Positions 7,591 to 16,468 of a stretch of DNA of 64,000 bases are shown in pieces. The stretch is taken from contig CANMQE010000001.1 of NCBI GenBank assembly GCA_947499975.1, forward strand, positions 1-64,000, given 5' to 3'. A program made the position numbers and the translations under genes. The notes beneath the pieces are model-generated. The model made no database searches, was not told where the DNA came from, and saw nothing but the letters and a program-made list of their open reading frames with translations. Source of the DNA: an uncultured Sphingomonadaceae bacterium (lineage in GTDB: Bacteria; Pseudomonadota; Alphaproteobacteria; Sphingomonadales; Sphingomonadaceae). Positions within the stretch are counted from its first letter, which is position 1. Each line of letters starts with the position of its first letter.

Positions 7591-9686
7591 GTTTCCTGGC
7601 GGGACACCGCGTCGCCGTTCTTGGCGAGATGAAAGACCGACCGCTCGCACGATATTTCGCTTCGCTGGGAGCCGAACTTGGCGGCCCGGTTGAGGGCGCG
7701 AGTTTCGTGATCGACGATCTGGGGCTTGAGGCCACGGCCAATCTGGGCATCCCTGATGAAGCTGTCCACGTTTCCGTCACGCCGTTCGGATCGGGCGGAC
7801 CCCGCTCCCACTGGCGCGGGGGCGAACTGGTCGCATCCGCCACGGGCGGCGCGCTGCGCCTTACCGGGGAGCCGGGCAAGAAGCCGGTGAAGGAAGCGGG
7901 CGATGCATGCACCTTCCACGCGGACATGGTGGGTGCCGCAGGGGCGATGGCCGCGCATTTCGCGCGCAGAACGCATGGCATGGGGCAGCACGTCGACGTC
8001 TCGATCCAGCAGGTGGCGATGAGCCGCAACGTCAACGGCATACTGGTGTGGCAGTTCGACCGGCGCAAGCTCGACCGTGCAGGCGGGTGCATCGCCTATG
8101 GCCGGGCCAAGGTGCAGGTGATCTGGAAGCTGGCCGACGGCTACTGCTTCCACGCGCTGATGACGGGGCGATTGGGCGCGCCCGCCAACAAGGTCCTGTC
8201 CGACTGGATGGACGAGAAGGGCATCGACAACCCCATGCGCGATGTCGACTGGCTGGCCTACAATCGCTCTACCCTGCCGGAAGAAACGCGTAACGTGTGG
8301 CAGGCTGCGATGGCCCGCTTCTTCGCCAGTTGCACGAAGGAAGAGATTGCCACGCAAGGCAGGCGGCGCGGCATCAATGCCTGCGTGGTGAACGAACCTG
8401 CCGACGTGCTGGCGGATGAACACCTGAAGGTACGCGGTTTCCTCGATACGCCATCCGGCCTGCCCGAACGCTTCGCCAGCGTGCGAGAGGGGCCGACTAC
8501 CGAGGTTCCGGCCACCGAGGCCCCGGCTATCCACGCAGGCGAGCGGCCCGGGCCGCTGTCGGGCGTGAGAATTCTCGACTTTGCGTGGGCGCTGGTCGGC
8601 TCGATCACCACCAAGACGCTGGGCGATCTGGGCGCGGAAGTGGTGAAGATCGAAAGCCGCAACCGGCCCGATCTCGCCCGTCTGGACGTGCAGGTTTCCG
8701 CCTCCAGCGCCAGCAGCCTCGATGACAAGCCATGGTTCGCCAATCTCAACACTTCCAAGCGCAGCCTGACGCTGGACTTGAAGAAGCCCGCCTCCCGCGA
8801 TGTGCTGAACCCGCTGATCGAATGGGCGGACGTGGTGGTGGAGAATTTCTCCCCCGGAACGATGGCAAAGCTGGGCCTCGATTACGACAGCCTGACCCAG
8901 CGCAACCCTTCGCTGGTGATGGTCTCCGGCAGCGTGTTCGGCCAGACCGGACCTATGGCGAAGGAATGGGGTGTGGACGGCACCGGCGGCGCACTGTCGG
9001 GACGCACTTTCCTTACCGGCTATCCCGACGGCGAACCTGTCATTCCCGGCGCGGTGCCGTTTGGCGACGTGATCGTTCCCTATGTAATGGCGGGGCACGT
9101 AGCCGCCGCTTTGCAGCATCGGCGCGAGACTGGTGCAGGCTGCCATATCGATGCCTCCATGTACGAAATCTGCGTGCAGCAGATGCGCGAATTTCTGGCG
9201 ATGGCAAAGGCGGGGAAGCATCCCCACAGGCTGGGCAATGCCGATCCCGCTGTCTATTTCCAGGACGTGTTTCCTGCCGCCGGAGAAGATCGCTGGGTGG
9301 CGATCAGCGCGTTCTCTGCCGAAGAGCATGAGCGCCTGCTGTCAATTACCGGGCCGGACATTGCCGCGTGGACTGGTGCGCGGCAGGATCACGCCATCGC
9401 GCAGGAATTGCAAGACGCTGGCATAGCGGCTGGCGCGCTGCAGGATTGCGAGGACCTGCTCGAACACGATCCCCAGATCGCCGGACGGGCCGCCCTGTGG
9501 GATATCGAACATGCCATGCTCGGTACGTTCGGCCATATCGCCACCCCGCTCGCTTTCTCGCACGACCGGCTCGAACCGTTCCGCGCCCCTTCCATGGGCG
9601 AACACGCGCACGAGGTTGCGCGCAGCATCGCTGGCCTGTCGGACGCCGATATTGCCCGCCTCGAATCCGATGGAGTGTTCCAGTGA
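7587..9686 (+). CDS. CaiB/BaiF (class III) CoA-transferase, double-domain
   Basis: 699 aa, about twice the usual size. The N-terminal half (about 1-310) is a divergent CaiB/BaiF domain beginning SFLAGHRVAVLGEMKD; the C-terminal half (about 325-690) is a full one, with GVRILDFAWALVGSITTK, NLNTSKRSLTLDLK, VVVENFSPGTMAKLGLDY and a conserved PFGDV aspartate near residue 493. Class III enzymes move CoA from one acyl-CoA to a free acid. Lying between the two dehydratase subunits, it probably activates the imported acid or recycles CoA from the product. Overlaps: ATGA with the upstream gene, GTGA with the downstream gene. Confidence 0.9.
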   Translation: MSFLAGHRVAVLGEMKDRPLARYFASLGAELGGPVEGASFVIDDLGLEATANLGIPDEAVHVSVTPFGSGGPRSHWRGGELVASATGGALRLTGEPGKKPVKEAGDACTFHADMVGAAGAMAAHFARRTHGMGQHVDVSIQQVAMSRNVNGILVWQFDRRKLDRAGGCIAYGRAKVQVIWKLADGYCFHALMTGRLGAPANKVLSDWMDEKGIDNPMRDVDWLAYNRSTLPEETRNVWQAAMARFFASCTKEEIATQGRRRGINACVVNEPADVLADEHLKVRGFLDTPSGLPERFASVREGPTTEVPATEAPAIHAGERPGPLSGVRILDFAWALVGSITTKTLGDLGAEVVKIESRNRPDLARLDVQVSASSASSLDDKPWFANLNTSKRSLTLDLKKPASRDVLNPLIEWADVVVENFSPGTMAKLGLDYDSLTQRNPSLVMVSGSVFGQTGPMAKEWGVDGTGGALSGRTFLTGYPDGEPVIPGAVPFGDVIVPYVMAGHVAAALQHRRETGAGCHIDASMYEICVQQMREFLAMAKAGKHPHRLGNADPAVYFQDVFPAAGEDRWVAISAFSAEEHERLLSITGPDIAAWTGARQDHAIAQELQDAGIAAGALQDCEDLLEHDPQIAGRAALWDIEHAMLGTFGHIATPLAFSHDRLEPFRAPSMGEHAHEVARSIAGLSDADIARLESDGVFQ

Positions 9687-10969
9687 GCCAATCCGTGAAC
9701 CAGCGCAGCCGCAAGACCCTTGCCTGCACAGCCGAGGCCACCTCTTTCCAGAAGTCTTTCGGCAAGGAACTGAAGCGCCGGGTTGTCGACGAAAAAGAAC
9801 CCTATGCCATCGTGCAGGCGGATACCCCGCACGAGCTGTTCCACGCGATGGACATCCCCATCATCACCAACCAGTGGTGGTCTGCCTACATCTCGGCAAA
9901 GCAGCTTTCTGGCAGATATTTCAATGCCATGGTGGAAAAGGGATTTCCCGCGAACAGCTGTAAATACTGTTCGCTGGGCCTTGCCTGCACGCTGGCAGAC
10001 GATCCCGAAACCGCGCCCTGGGGCGGCTTGCCGAAGCCAAGCGTTCTCGTGGCGCGCCTGACTTGCGACTGCATCCAGCACGTGTTCGGCATGTGGGCAA
10101 AGGAACTGGACAGCGAATTCTACCCGATGGAAGCGCCGGCGTGGGAGCACAAGGAAGTCGACTGGTTCGCCCATTCCAAGGATGCGTGGGAACGGGTCTA
10201 CCAGCCCGACCGGATCGAACAGATGGTGGCCGAGATGGAAGACCTTATCGCCCTGCTGGAAGAACGGACCGGGCGCAAGTTCGACATGGCAAAGCTCGAA
10301 CGCCTGATGGAGAAGATCAACGAGCAGGAAGGCTATATCTGGGAAGCCGCGAAGGCCATCGGAGAGGCGCGGCCGTGCCCCGTCTCCATCGCGGACCAGA
10401 TGCCCAACGTCATGATCCCGCAATGGCATCGCGGATCGGACTGGGCGGTGGCGCACGCGAAGAAGTTCCGCGACGAGGTTTTCGACCGGATCGAGAAAGG
10501 GCTGGGCGCATCGAACAACGAGAAACTGCGGCTGATGTGGATCGGTGCCGGGGTCTGGCACGATCCGGGCTTCTACCAGGCGCTGGAAGAAAAGATGGGC
10601 GCGGTTTTCGTCTGGTCGATGTACATGCCCTTTGCCGGCCCGGCCTATATCCGCGATCTGAAAGGAAAGCCGGTGGAGGCGCTGGCCAGCCGCGTTGCCT
10701 CCATGAACGAGACGCTGCACCTGCCGCCGTGGATGAATGGCTGGATGACATCGGAGGCGCAGCGTTGCGGCATCGATGCCGCCGTTATCCTGCTGCCGCC
10801 CGACAACCGCCTCTCGCAATCCGGCACCAATCTCACGGCCATTTCCCTGGAGGAAGCGGGGGTGCCAGTCTTGCGGATCGATGCCGACATGGTGGACGCC
10901 GACATCTGGGACCATGACCGGATGGTGGGGATGGTGGAAGACTTCCTTCGCGAGAAGGGCCTCGCATGA
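9683..10969 (+). CDS. 2-hydroxyacyl-CoA dehydratase-type subunit, large
   Basis: 428 aa from GTG 9683, which overlaps the previous stop as GTGA; the frame is open upstream but that part lies over the CoA-transferase. HgdB/BcrC-like features: YCSLGLAC (C96, C102), RLTCDC (C128, C130) and a late cysteine C362 in EAQRCGIDAAVILLPP, the spacing expected for the three ligands of the catalytic [4Fe-4S] cluster. In characterised systems a separate ATP-hydrolysing activator injects a low-potential electron. No such ASKHA-type gene is in the window. Presumed heterodimer with the 6712-7590 product; substrate unknown. Confidence 0.85.
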   Translation: MSQSVNQRSRKTLACTAEATSFQKSFGKELKRRVVDEKEPYAIVQADTPHELFHAMDIPIITNQWWSAYISAKQLSGRYFNAMVEKGFPANSCKYCSLGLACTLADDPETAPWGGLPKPSVLVARLTCDCIQHVFGMWAKELDSEFYPMEAPAWEHKEVDWFAHSKDAWERVYQPDRIEQMVAEMEDLIALLEERTGRKFDMAKLERLMEKINEQEGYIWEAAKAIGEARPCPVSIADQMPNVMIPQWHRGSDWAVAHAKKFRDEVFDRIEKGLGASNNEKLRLMWIGAGVWHDPGFYQALEEKMGAVFVWSMYMPFAGPAYIRDLKGKPVEALASRVASMNETLHLPPWMNGWMTSEAQRCGIDAAVILLPPDNRLSQSGTNLTAISLEEAGVPVLRIDADMVDADIWDHDRMVGMVEDFLREKGLA

Positions 10970-11994
10970 GGTTGCTCGGCCTCCTTCTCTGCCTTTTGCT
11001 GGCTGCATGCAGCAGGCCCGTGCCTGACGGCGTGACGGAACTGACCTATGCCACGCCATATCCGCCGGGCCATCCGTTCAGCCGGGCCGACCAGACATGG
11101 ATCGACTTCGTGGGCGAACGTTCCGGCGGCACTTTGAGGGTCAAACCGATCTGGTCGGGCGCGCTGCTGTCCTCGGATATGTCGATGGAGGAAATCCGCC
11201 ACGGGGTTGCCGATATCGGGTTGATTACGCCGATCTACACGCGCGGCGGCACCCATCTGCTGCGCACGCAGACGGGGTTTTACAGCGGCGCGGATTCCAT
11301 TGCCTCGCAGCTTGCGATGTATCGCTGCATGGCCGCGCAGGAACCGCAGTTTGCGCGAGAACTCGACGGCCTGAAGCTGCTGGCGTTGCAAGGCGGCGTA
11401 CTGCCGGGCATTCTCACCCGCTCGCAAAGGGTGGACGGTCTGGAAGAGCTGCGCGGCCTGCGCATCCGCGCGCCGACAGAGCTGCTGCCGGTCCTGCGCG
11501 AACTTGGCGCGGATCCGGTGGATATGCCGATGGGAGAAGTCTACAGCGCGCTGGCAAAGGGCGTGATCGATGGTGTGGTGGCACCGCCCGACACGCTCCA
11601 ATCGCTCCACTTCGGGGAAGTGACGGACTTCTTCCTCGACCTGCGAATTCCCCGCGGTGCTTACCCCTCGCGCGCCATGGATCTGGACGTGTGGCAATCG
11701 CTTTCACCGCAGGAGCAGGCAGTGCTGGAAGAGGGGATCGCCGTGTGGGAGCAGGCGCTGGCGGACGAGAACCTGGCGGCTGCGGCTGCCGGCGAGGAAG
11801 CTGCGGAGGGACTGATCACCATCACCCCGGTCACAAAGACCGAACAGGAACGCTTCGACCAGCTCTACCTGCGCGAAGGAGAAGCGAACGCCCGCGCGCT
11901 GGAGCGGATCGGGATCAATGGAATGAACGCCTATCGCGCGGCCCGGAAAAGCCTGGTGGCCCGCGACACGGTGAGTTGCGGAGAGATGACATGA
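10966..11994 (+). CDS. dctP: TRAP transporter substrate-binding lipoprotein (DctP type)
   Basis: 342 aa. The N-terminus carries a lipobox (LLLAAC, C15), so the protein should be lipid-anchored instead of free in the periplasm. The rest fits DctP: YATPYPPGHPF near the start, a SADMS-like segment, GLRIRAPTELLPVLRELGADPVD (in part the TRAP signature) and GVIDGVVAPPDTL. It captures the solute and hands it to DctQM, encoded 4 kb upstream in the same transcript. ATGA overlaps at both ends tie it into the operon between the dehydratase and the second CoA-transferase. Confidence 0.9.
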   Translation: MRLLGLLLCLLLAACSRPVPDGVTELTYATPYPPGHPFSRADQTWIDFVGERSGGTLRVKPIWSGALLSSDMSMEEIRHGVADIGLITPIYTRGGTHLLRTQTGFYSGADSIASQLAMYRCMAAQEPQFARELDGLKLLALQGGVLPGILTRSQRVDGLEELRGLRIRAPTELLPVLRELGADPVDMPMGEVYSALAKGVIDGVVAPPDTLQSLHFGEVTDFFLDLRIPRGAYPSRAMDLDVWQSLSPQEQAVLEEGIAVWEQALADENLAAAAAGEEAAEGLITITPVTKTEQERFDQLYLREGEANARALERIGINGMNAYRAARKSLVARDTVSCGEMT

Positions 11995-13151
11995 CACAAC
12001 AGCCGCTAGCCGGGATCAGGATCGCGGATTTCAGCCATGTCATGGCCGGTCCATTCGCCAGCCATATCCTCCGCCTGATGGGTGCCGAGGTCATCAAGAT
12101 CGAGGCGCCGCGCGGAGACCAGTTCCGCAATTACGGCTCCAACCGCGATTATGACGGGATGAGCCCGGCTTTCATCGCGGCGAACGTCGGCAAGAAAAGC
12201 ATCGCGCTGGACCTGAAGGATGCGAAGGACCACGAAATCGCCCGACGCATCGTGGCAAAAAGCGATGTCCTGCTGGAAAATTTCCGGCCCGGCGTGATCT
12301 CTCGACTGGGATTTGGCTACGACGCGATGCGCGAATTGCGGCCCGATATCGTGTTCTGTTCAGTATCGGGTTACGGGCAGGATGGCCCCTATCGCGACTG
12401 GCCCGCCATCGACAACATCGTGCAGGCAACCAGCGGCATGATGATGCTGAGCGGTGCCGAAGGCGATCCGCCGGTGCGCGTGGGTTTTCCTATTGTCGAC
12501 ACCCTGACCGGCCAGACAGCGGCCGTCGCCATCCTGGGCGCGCTGATGCAGCGGGAGCGGACGGGCGAAGGCGCCTATATCGACGTCTCCATGCTCGATG
12601 CGAGCCTGTCTTTCATGACCTCTGCGCTGACGCCTTTTCTGACCACGGGTTCGCCGCTGCGCCGCATGGGCAACACCGGATACAGCGAACTACCGACCGC
12701 TGGCGTGTTCGAAGCGAAGGATGGCCGCCACATCTCGCTGGGCGTGGTGCAGGAGAATCAGTTTGCCGTACTCGCGCGCAAGCTGGATCGCGAAGGTTGG
12801 CTATCGGACGAGCGTTTCGCGACGCCCGATGCTCGTCGTGAGAATTTCGACGAAATGCACTCGGAGCTTGCCGCGATATTCGTGGCGCGCGATGCCGGGG
12901 ACTGGGAGCGCGAACTGAGCGAGGCCGGAATACCCTGCGGGAAAATCCGCAGTGTGAGCGAGGCGACGGAACTCGGCACACCCGATGCCCTGCTCGACCT
13001 GAAAATCGGCGGACTGCCCGATGGCGGGCAGGCATCGGTGCCCAATGTCGGCTTCCGCATGCAGCCGGGAGAACCCGGCACCGACACCGCGCCGCCCCGG
13101 TTGGACGAGAACAGAGAGGAGATCCTGGCATGGCTGGATTCGAACGACTGA
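11991..13151 (+). CDS. CaiB/BaiF (class III) CoA-transferase
   Basis: 386 aa from ATG 11991 (ATGA overlap with dctP). Standard single-domain family member: AGIRIADFSHVMAGPFAS, EVIKIEAPRGDQFR, ANVGKKSIALDLKD, LLENFRPGVISRLGFGYD, and an aspartate at about 170 (FPIVDTLTG) where formyl-CoA transferase has its catalytic Asp169. This is the second CoA-transferase of the island; one could load the imported acid with CoA and the other unload the product, but the assignment cannot be made from sequence. The 3' end overlaps the next gene by 22 bases. Confidence 0.92.
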   Translation: MTQQPLAGIRIADFSHVMAGPFASHILRLMGAEVIKIEAPRGDQFRNYGSNRDYDGMSPAFIAANVGKKSIALDLKDAKDHEIARRIVAKSDVLLENFRPGVISRLGFGYDAMRELRPDIVFCSVSGYGQDGPYRDWPAIDNIVQATSGMMMLSGAEGDPPVRVGFPIVDTLTGQTAAVAILGALMQRERTGEGAYIDVSMLDASLSFMTSALTPFLTTGSPLRRMGNTGYSELPTAGVFEAKDGRHISLGVVQENQFAVLARKLDREGWLSDERFATPDARRENFDEMHSELAAIFVARDAGDWERELSEAGIPCGKIRSVSEATELGTPDALLDLKIGGLPDGGQASVPNVGFRMQPGEPGTDTAPPRLDENREEILAWLDSND

Positions 13152-15778
13152 GCCAATCCCGCCCGACAAGGCGTGCTTTCGGAATGGCAGTCTGGTCATT
13201 GGTCCTGTGCCTGCTCGTTGCGATCGCGCCAACCATCGGCCGCGCGCAGACCTATCCCGATTACGAAAGGACTTCGCTCTACGTTCCGGTACGCGACGGA
13301 ACGCGGCTGGCTCTCAACATCTATCGCCCCGCCGATGAAGACGGCGTGGTGGAAGAGCCTCTGCCGGTGATCTTCGCCTTCACGCCATACCGTGCGCGCT
13401 ACGTGGACGAGAATGGCGATACCGTCGAACTGGCTTTGAGCGATAGGCTGGCGCTGCGATCGCTGATCGCCGCTGGCTACGTGGTGGCCACTGCCGATAT
13501 TCGTGGGAAGGGCGCCTCTTTCGGCAGCAGGCGCGGCTTTCTCGATCAGACCGAAGCGATGGACGGACGCGACCTGCTGGAATGGCTAGCGAGCCAGCCT
13601 TACACGTCGGGCGATGCCGGGATGATCGGCTGCTCCTATCTCGGCGGCGCCACCGCGCTCGTCGCTGGCGCTGCTCCGCCGTCACTTCGGGCCGTCTTCA
13701 TCGGTGCGACGGACTGGGACAAGTACGATTTCGTTCGCCGCGGTGGCTTGACCGCGCAGTTCAACACCCGCCCGGACGAGGCACCGGAGGTGGACCTTGC
13801 CAGCGTGCCGGTGGACGCGGACACGGATGGTGAATTGCTGCGCGCGGCGGTTGCCGAGCACTCCGGCAACACGCCTATGGCCGCGCTGTGGAACGAGATG
13901 CCACATCGTGACAGCGTCTCGCAATATACCGGGAATGCATTCTGGGAAGAGGTTGCCGTCTGGCGTTATGCAGATCGTATTCGCGATGCCGGTATCGCGA
14001 CCTATTACTGGAGCAATTGGCAGGACGAGCCGACCAGCCAGGTGCTGGTCGCCGCCCGCAATCTCGACAGCCGCCTGCTGGTGGGGCCGGGCAGCCACTG
14101 TGTGCCGCCGCCCGGCTTCGATTTCGTCGGCGAGATCACGCGCTACTTCGATTACCACCTGAAGGGTATCGATGCCGGTTTCTCCAGCCAGCAAAAGGTA
14201 ACCTACTGGTCCGACGAGGGTGTGGACAAAGGGCGGTACATCCGCGCGGATGAGATACCAGGCGCAAACTCGACCGCGCAAAGCTGGTATCTGAATGGAG
14301 CCGGCGAGAGGTCACCGCTCGCGCTTTCGCCGGGTGCGGATGACACGGGCAGCGACAGGCTCATCGTTGATTACGATGTGGCGAATGACGAATATTTCCC
14401 CTTCTGGCCTGAATCGATGGCCGAGCACGGGCTGGCGTACACGTCTGCCCCGTTCCACCGGGCAACGGACTTGCTGGGATACCCGGTGGCGCATCTCGAA
14501 CTCACCGCGGATCGCGCGGATGCAGATGTGTTCGTCTATCTCGAACAGCTCTTTCCCGGAGGAGATGCACAGGTGCTGTCTTTCGGTCGCCTGAAGATCT
14601 CGCATCGGGCCACCACGCCTGCGCCCTGGGACAATCACGGCCTGCCCTGGCACAGCGGCTACGAGGCCGACGTTGCTCCATTGCCAGAGGGCGAAGTGGC
14701 GAAGATGCCGATTGCCATGATGCCGCTCTCGCACCGCATACAGCCCGGTTATCGCCTGCGCTTCGTCATTGCAGGTGCCGACCCGCGTCAGCGCAATCTT
14801 GCCGAGGTGAGACAGGATCCGCCGCCCGTGCTGAACATCAGCCGCGGCTGGCAATCGGGATCGCGCGTCGATCTGCCGTTAAAGGCTGTGGAGGAAGAAG
14901 CACCCATTTCAGGCCAGATCGGCGACGCCGGTGGCCGCGGCCCTTATCCGGCCGTGGCGCAGGCAAGAGAGGATGCCCTTGGCTACACCATCTATCGCCC
15001 GAAAGATTTGCCGGAGGAGCCGCTGCCGGTGGTCCTGTGGGGCAATGGCGGCTGCCGCAACGACGGATTGAGCGCCAGCCATGCGCTGCGGGAATTTGCC
15101 AGCCACGGTTTCCTGGTGATCGCCAACGGCGCACCGGGTTTTGAACGGGCGGTCATGTCCGAAGTGCCCCCGCCACCTTCCGGGCCGCCGCCAGGCAGTC
15201 CGCCCGTGCCGGCAAGCCCCGACGAGACATCGACGGACCAAATGCTCGAAGCATTGGAATGGGCAGCGCGCGCCAATGCCGATCCCGACGATCCGCTATA
15301 CCGCCGCATCGACACAGAAACAGTGGCGGCCACCGGACATAGCTGCGGCGGGTTGCAGGCCCTCCAGGCGGGCGCGGATCCGCGTATCGACACGGTCATC
15401 GCCTTTGGCAGCGGCGTATACAACCGGCCTGTTTCCGGCCTCAGCGGTGTGAAGATCGACAAGCGGGATCTGAACGATCTCCACACGCCTGTGGCCTACA
15501 TTCTGGGCGGCCCGACCGATATTGCCTATCCCAACGGCACAGATGATTTCGCCCGCATCGACCACGTTCCCGTCATGCTGGCGAACCTGCCCGTGGGCCA
15601 CGGCGGCACCCTGATGCTCGAAGATGGCGGTGAATGGGCCCGCGTCGGGGCCGCGTGGCTACGTTGGCAACTGCGCGATGACGAGGCTGCGGGTTCGCTG
15701 TTTACAGGTAGCGAATGTGGGCTTTGCAGCGAAACCGAGTGGACGGTCCAACGCAAGCAGTTCGAGAACGAGCGCTGA
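13130..15778 (+). CDS. Exported fusion of CocE/NonD-type hydrolase and alpha/beta hydrolase
   Basis: 882 aa. The N-terminus has TRRAF followed by a hydrophobic stretch and GRAQ (about 13-40), a possible twin-arginine signal peptide. Residues 45-600 are an S15/CocE-NonD acyl hydrolase: VRDGTRLALNIYRP, ADIRGKGAS, nucleophile elbow GCSYLGG (S169), a GSH histidine near 325, then a jelly-roll domain. Residues about 620-860 form a second alpha/beta hydrolase with PVVLWGNGGC and elbow GHSCGG (serine near 739), joined through a Pro-rich loop. Likely extracytoplasmic cleavage of an ester or amide to release the acid taken up by TRAP (inference). Last gene of the island. Confidence 0.85.
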   Translation: MAGFERLSQSRPTRRAFGMAVWSLVLCLLVAIAPTIGRAQTYPDYERTSLYVPVRDGTRLALNIYRPADEDGVVEEPLPVIFAFTPYRARYVDENGDTVELALSDRLALRSLIAAGYVVATADIRGKGASFGSRRGFLDQTEAMDGRDLLEWLASQPYTSGDAGMIGCSYLGGATALVAGAAPPSLRAVFIGATDWDKYDFVRRGGLTAQFNTRPDEAPEVDLASVPVDADTDGELLRAAVAEHSGNTPMAALWNEMPHRDSVSQYTGNAFWEEVAVWRYADRIRDAGIATYYWSNWQDEPTSQVLVAARNLDSRLLVGPGSHCVPPPGFDFVGEITRYFDYHLKGIDAGFSSQQKVTYWSDEGVDKGRYIRADEIPGANSTAQSWYLNGAGERSPLALSPGADDTGSDRLIVDYDVANDEYFPFWPESMAEHGLAYTSAPFHRATDLLGYPVAHLELTADRADADVFVYLEQLFPGGDAQVLSFGRLKISHRATTPAPWDNHGLPWHSGYEADVAPLPEGEVAKMPIAMMPLSHRIQPGYRLRFVIAGADPRQRNLAEVRQDPPPVLNISRGWQSGSRVDLPLKAVEEEAPISGQIGDAGGRGPYPAVAQAREDALGYTIYRPKDLPEEPLPVVLWGNGGCRNDGLSASHALREFASHGFLVIANGAPGFERAVMSEVPPPPSGPPPGSPPVPASPDETSTDQMLEALEWAARANADPDDPLYRRIDTETVAATGHSCGGLQALQAGADPRIDTVIAFGSGVYNRPVSGLSGVKIDKRDLNDLHTPVAYILGGPTDIAYPNGTDDFARIDHVPVMLANLPVGHGGTLMLEDGGEWARVGAAWLRWQLRDDEAAGSLFTGSECGLCSETEWTVQRKQFENER

Positions 15779-15830
15779 TCCAGGTCAGCCGGATCGTGCG
15801 CGGCGAGGGGCGCGCGCATCAATTTCGCCA

Positions 15831-15906
15831 TGGTGCCGGTTAGAGGATTCGAACCCCTGGCCTGATGATTACAAATCAACTGCTCTACCAACTGAGCTAA
15901 ACCGGC
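15831..15906 (-). tRNA. tRNA-Thr (TGT)
   Basis: On the minus strand a 76-nt cloverleaf runs from 15906 to 15831. The acceptor stem is GCCGGTT/AACCGGC, the D-arm GCTC...GAGC, the anticodon loop TTTGTAA gives TGT (Thr, reads ACA), the T-loop is TTCGAAT and CCA is encoded. The anticodon stem has one T-T mismatch. Confidence 0.95.
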
Positions 15907-16057
15907 TCGCCATGGGAGGCGGTGGCTCCTTTGGTCGAAAGCAGGGCATCTTGCAAGAGCGGCGAATACGCACGCGAGGTCAAAGAAGAAAAATGAGGCG
16001 TTTGAAACCGGTTGGGGATTGTGCTTCAATCCCATCGGGACGTTTCTGGAGTATCGA

Positions 16058-16459
16058 ATGGATTCCCGCACTCACGATCACCTGATTTTCGAGGCGCATC
16101 GCAAGTCTACCGGTGCCAGCTATCTGCTGTGGTTCTTCCTCGGATTTCTGGGCGCGCACCGGTTCTATCTCGGCCGCACCGGCTCGGCGGTGGCGCAGTT
16201 GCTGCTGTGCCTGTCGGTCATTGGCATCATTCCGCTGGCGATCTGGTGGCTGGTCGATGCCTTCCGCATCCCGGACATGGTGCGGGACGAGAACATGAAG
16301 ACCATCGACATGCTGAGGGGCGGGAAAGCGCGCGAGCGGGAGCAGTCTCTCGCGAAAGCGCAACCGGATGAGCGGGAGCCACGGCTGACCTCTCCTGCGC
16401 CCGAAGCACCGTCCGTCGATCCGCGGGTGGAGGAAATACGCGCGATGCGGCGGCGCTAA
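16058..16459 (+). CDS. TM2-domain membrane protein
   Basis: 133 aa from ATG 16058, with GGAG 9 bases upstream. Residues about 18-70 are a TM2 domain: two helices around GFLGAHRFYLGRTGSA, ending LAIWWLVDAFRIPDMV. The rest is a charged, probably cytoplasmic tail. TM2 proteins are small inner-membrane proteins without an agreed function. It stands alone, divergent from tRNA-Thr; the 150 bases between hold no other gene. Confidence 0.85.
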   Translation: MDSRTHDHLIFEAHRKSTGASYLLWFFLGFLGAHRFYLGRTGSAVAQLLLCLSVIGIIPLAIWWLVDAFRIPDMVRDENMKTIDMLRGGKAREREQSLAKAQPDEREPRLTSPAPEAPSVDPRVEEIRAMRRR

Positions 16460-16468
16460 CGCTGGCAG

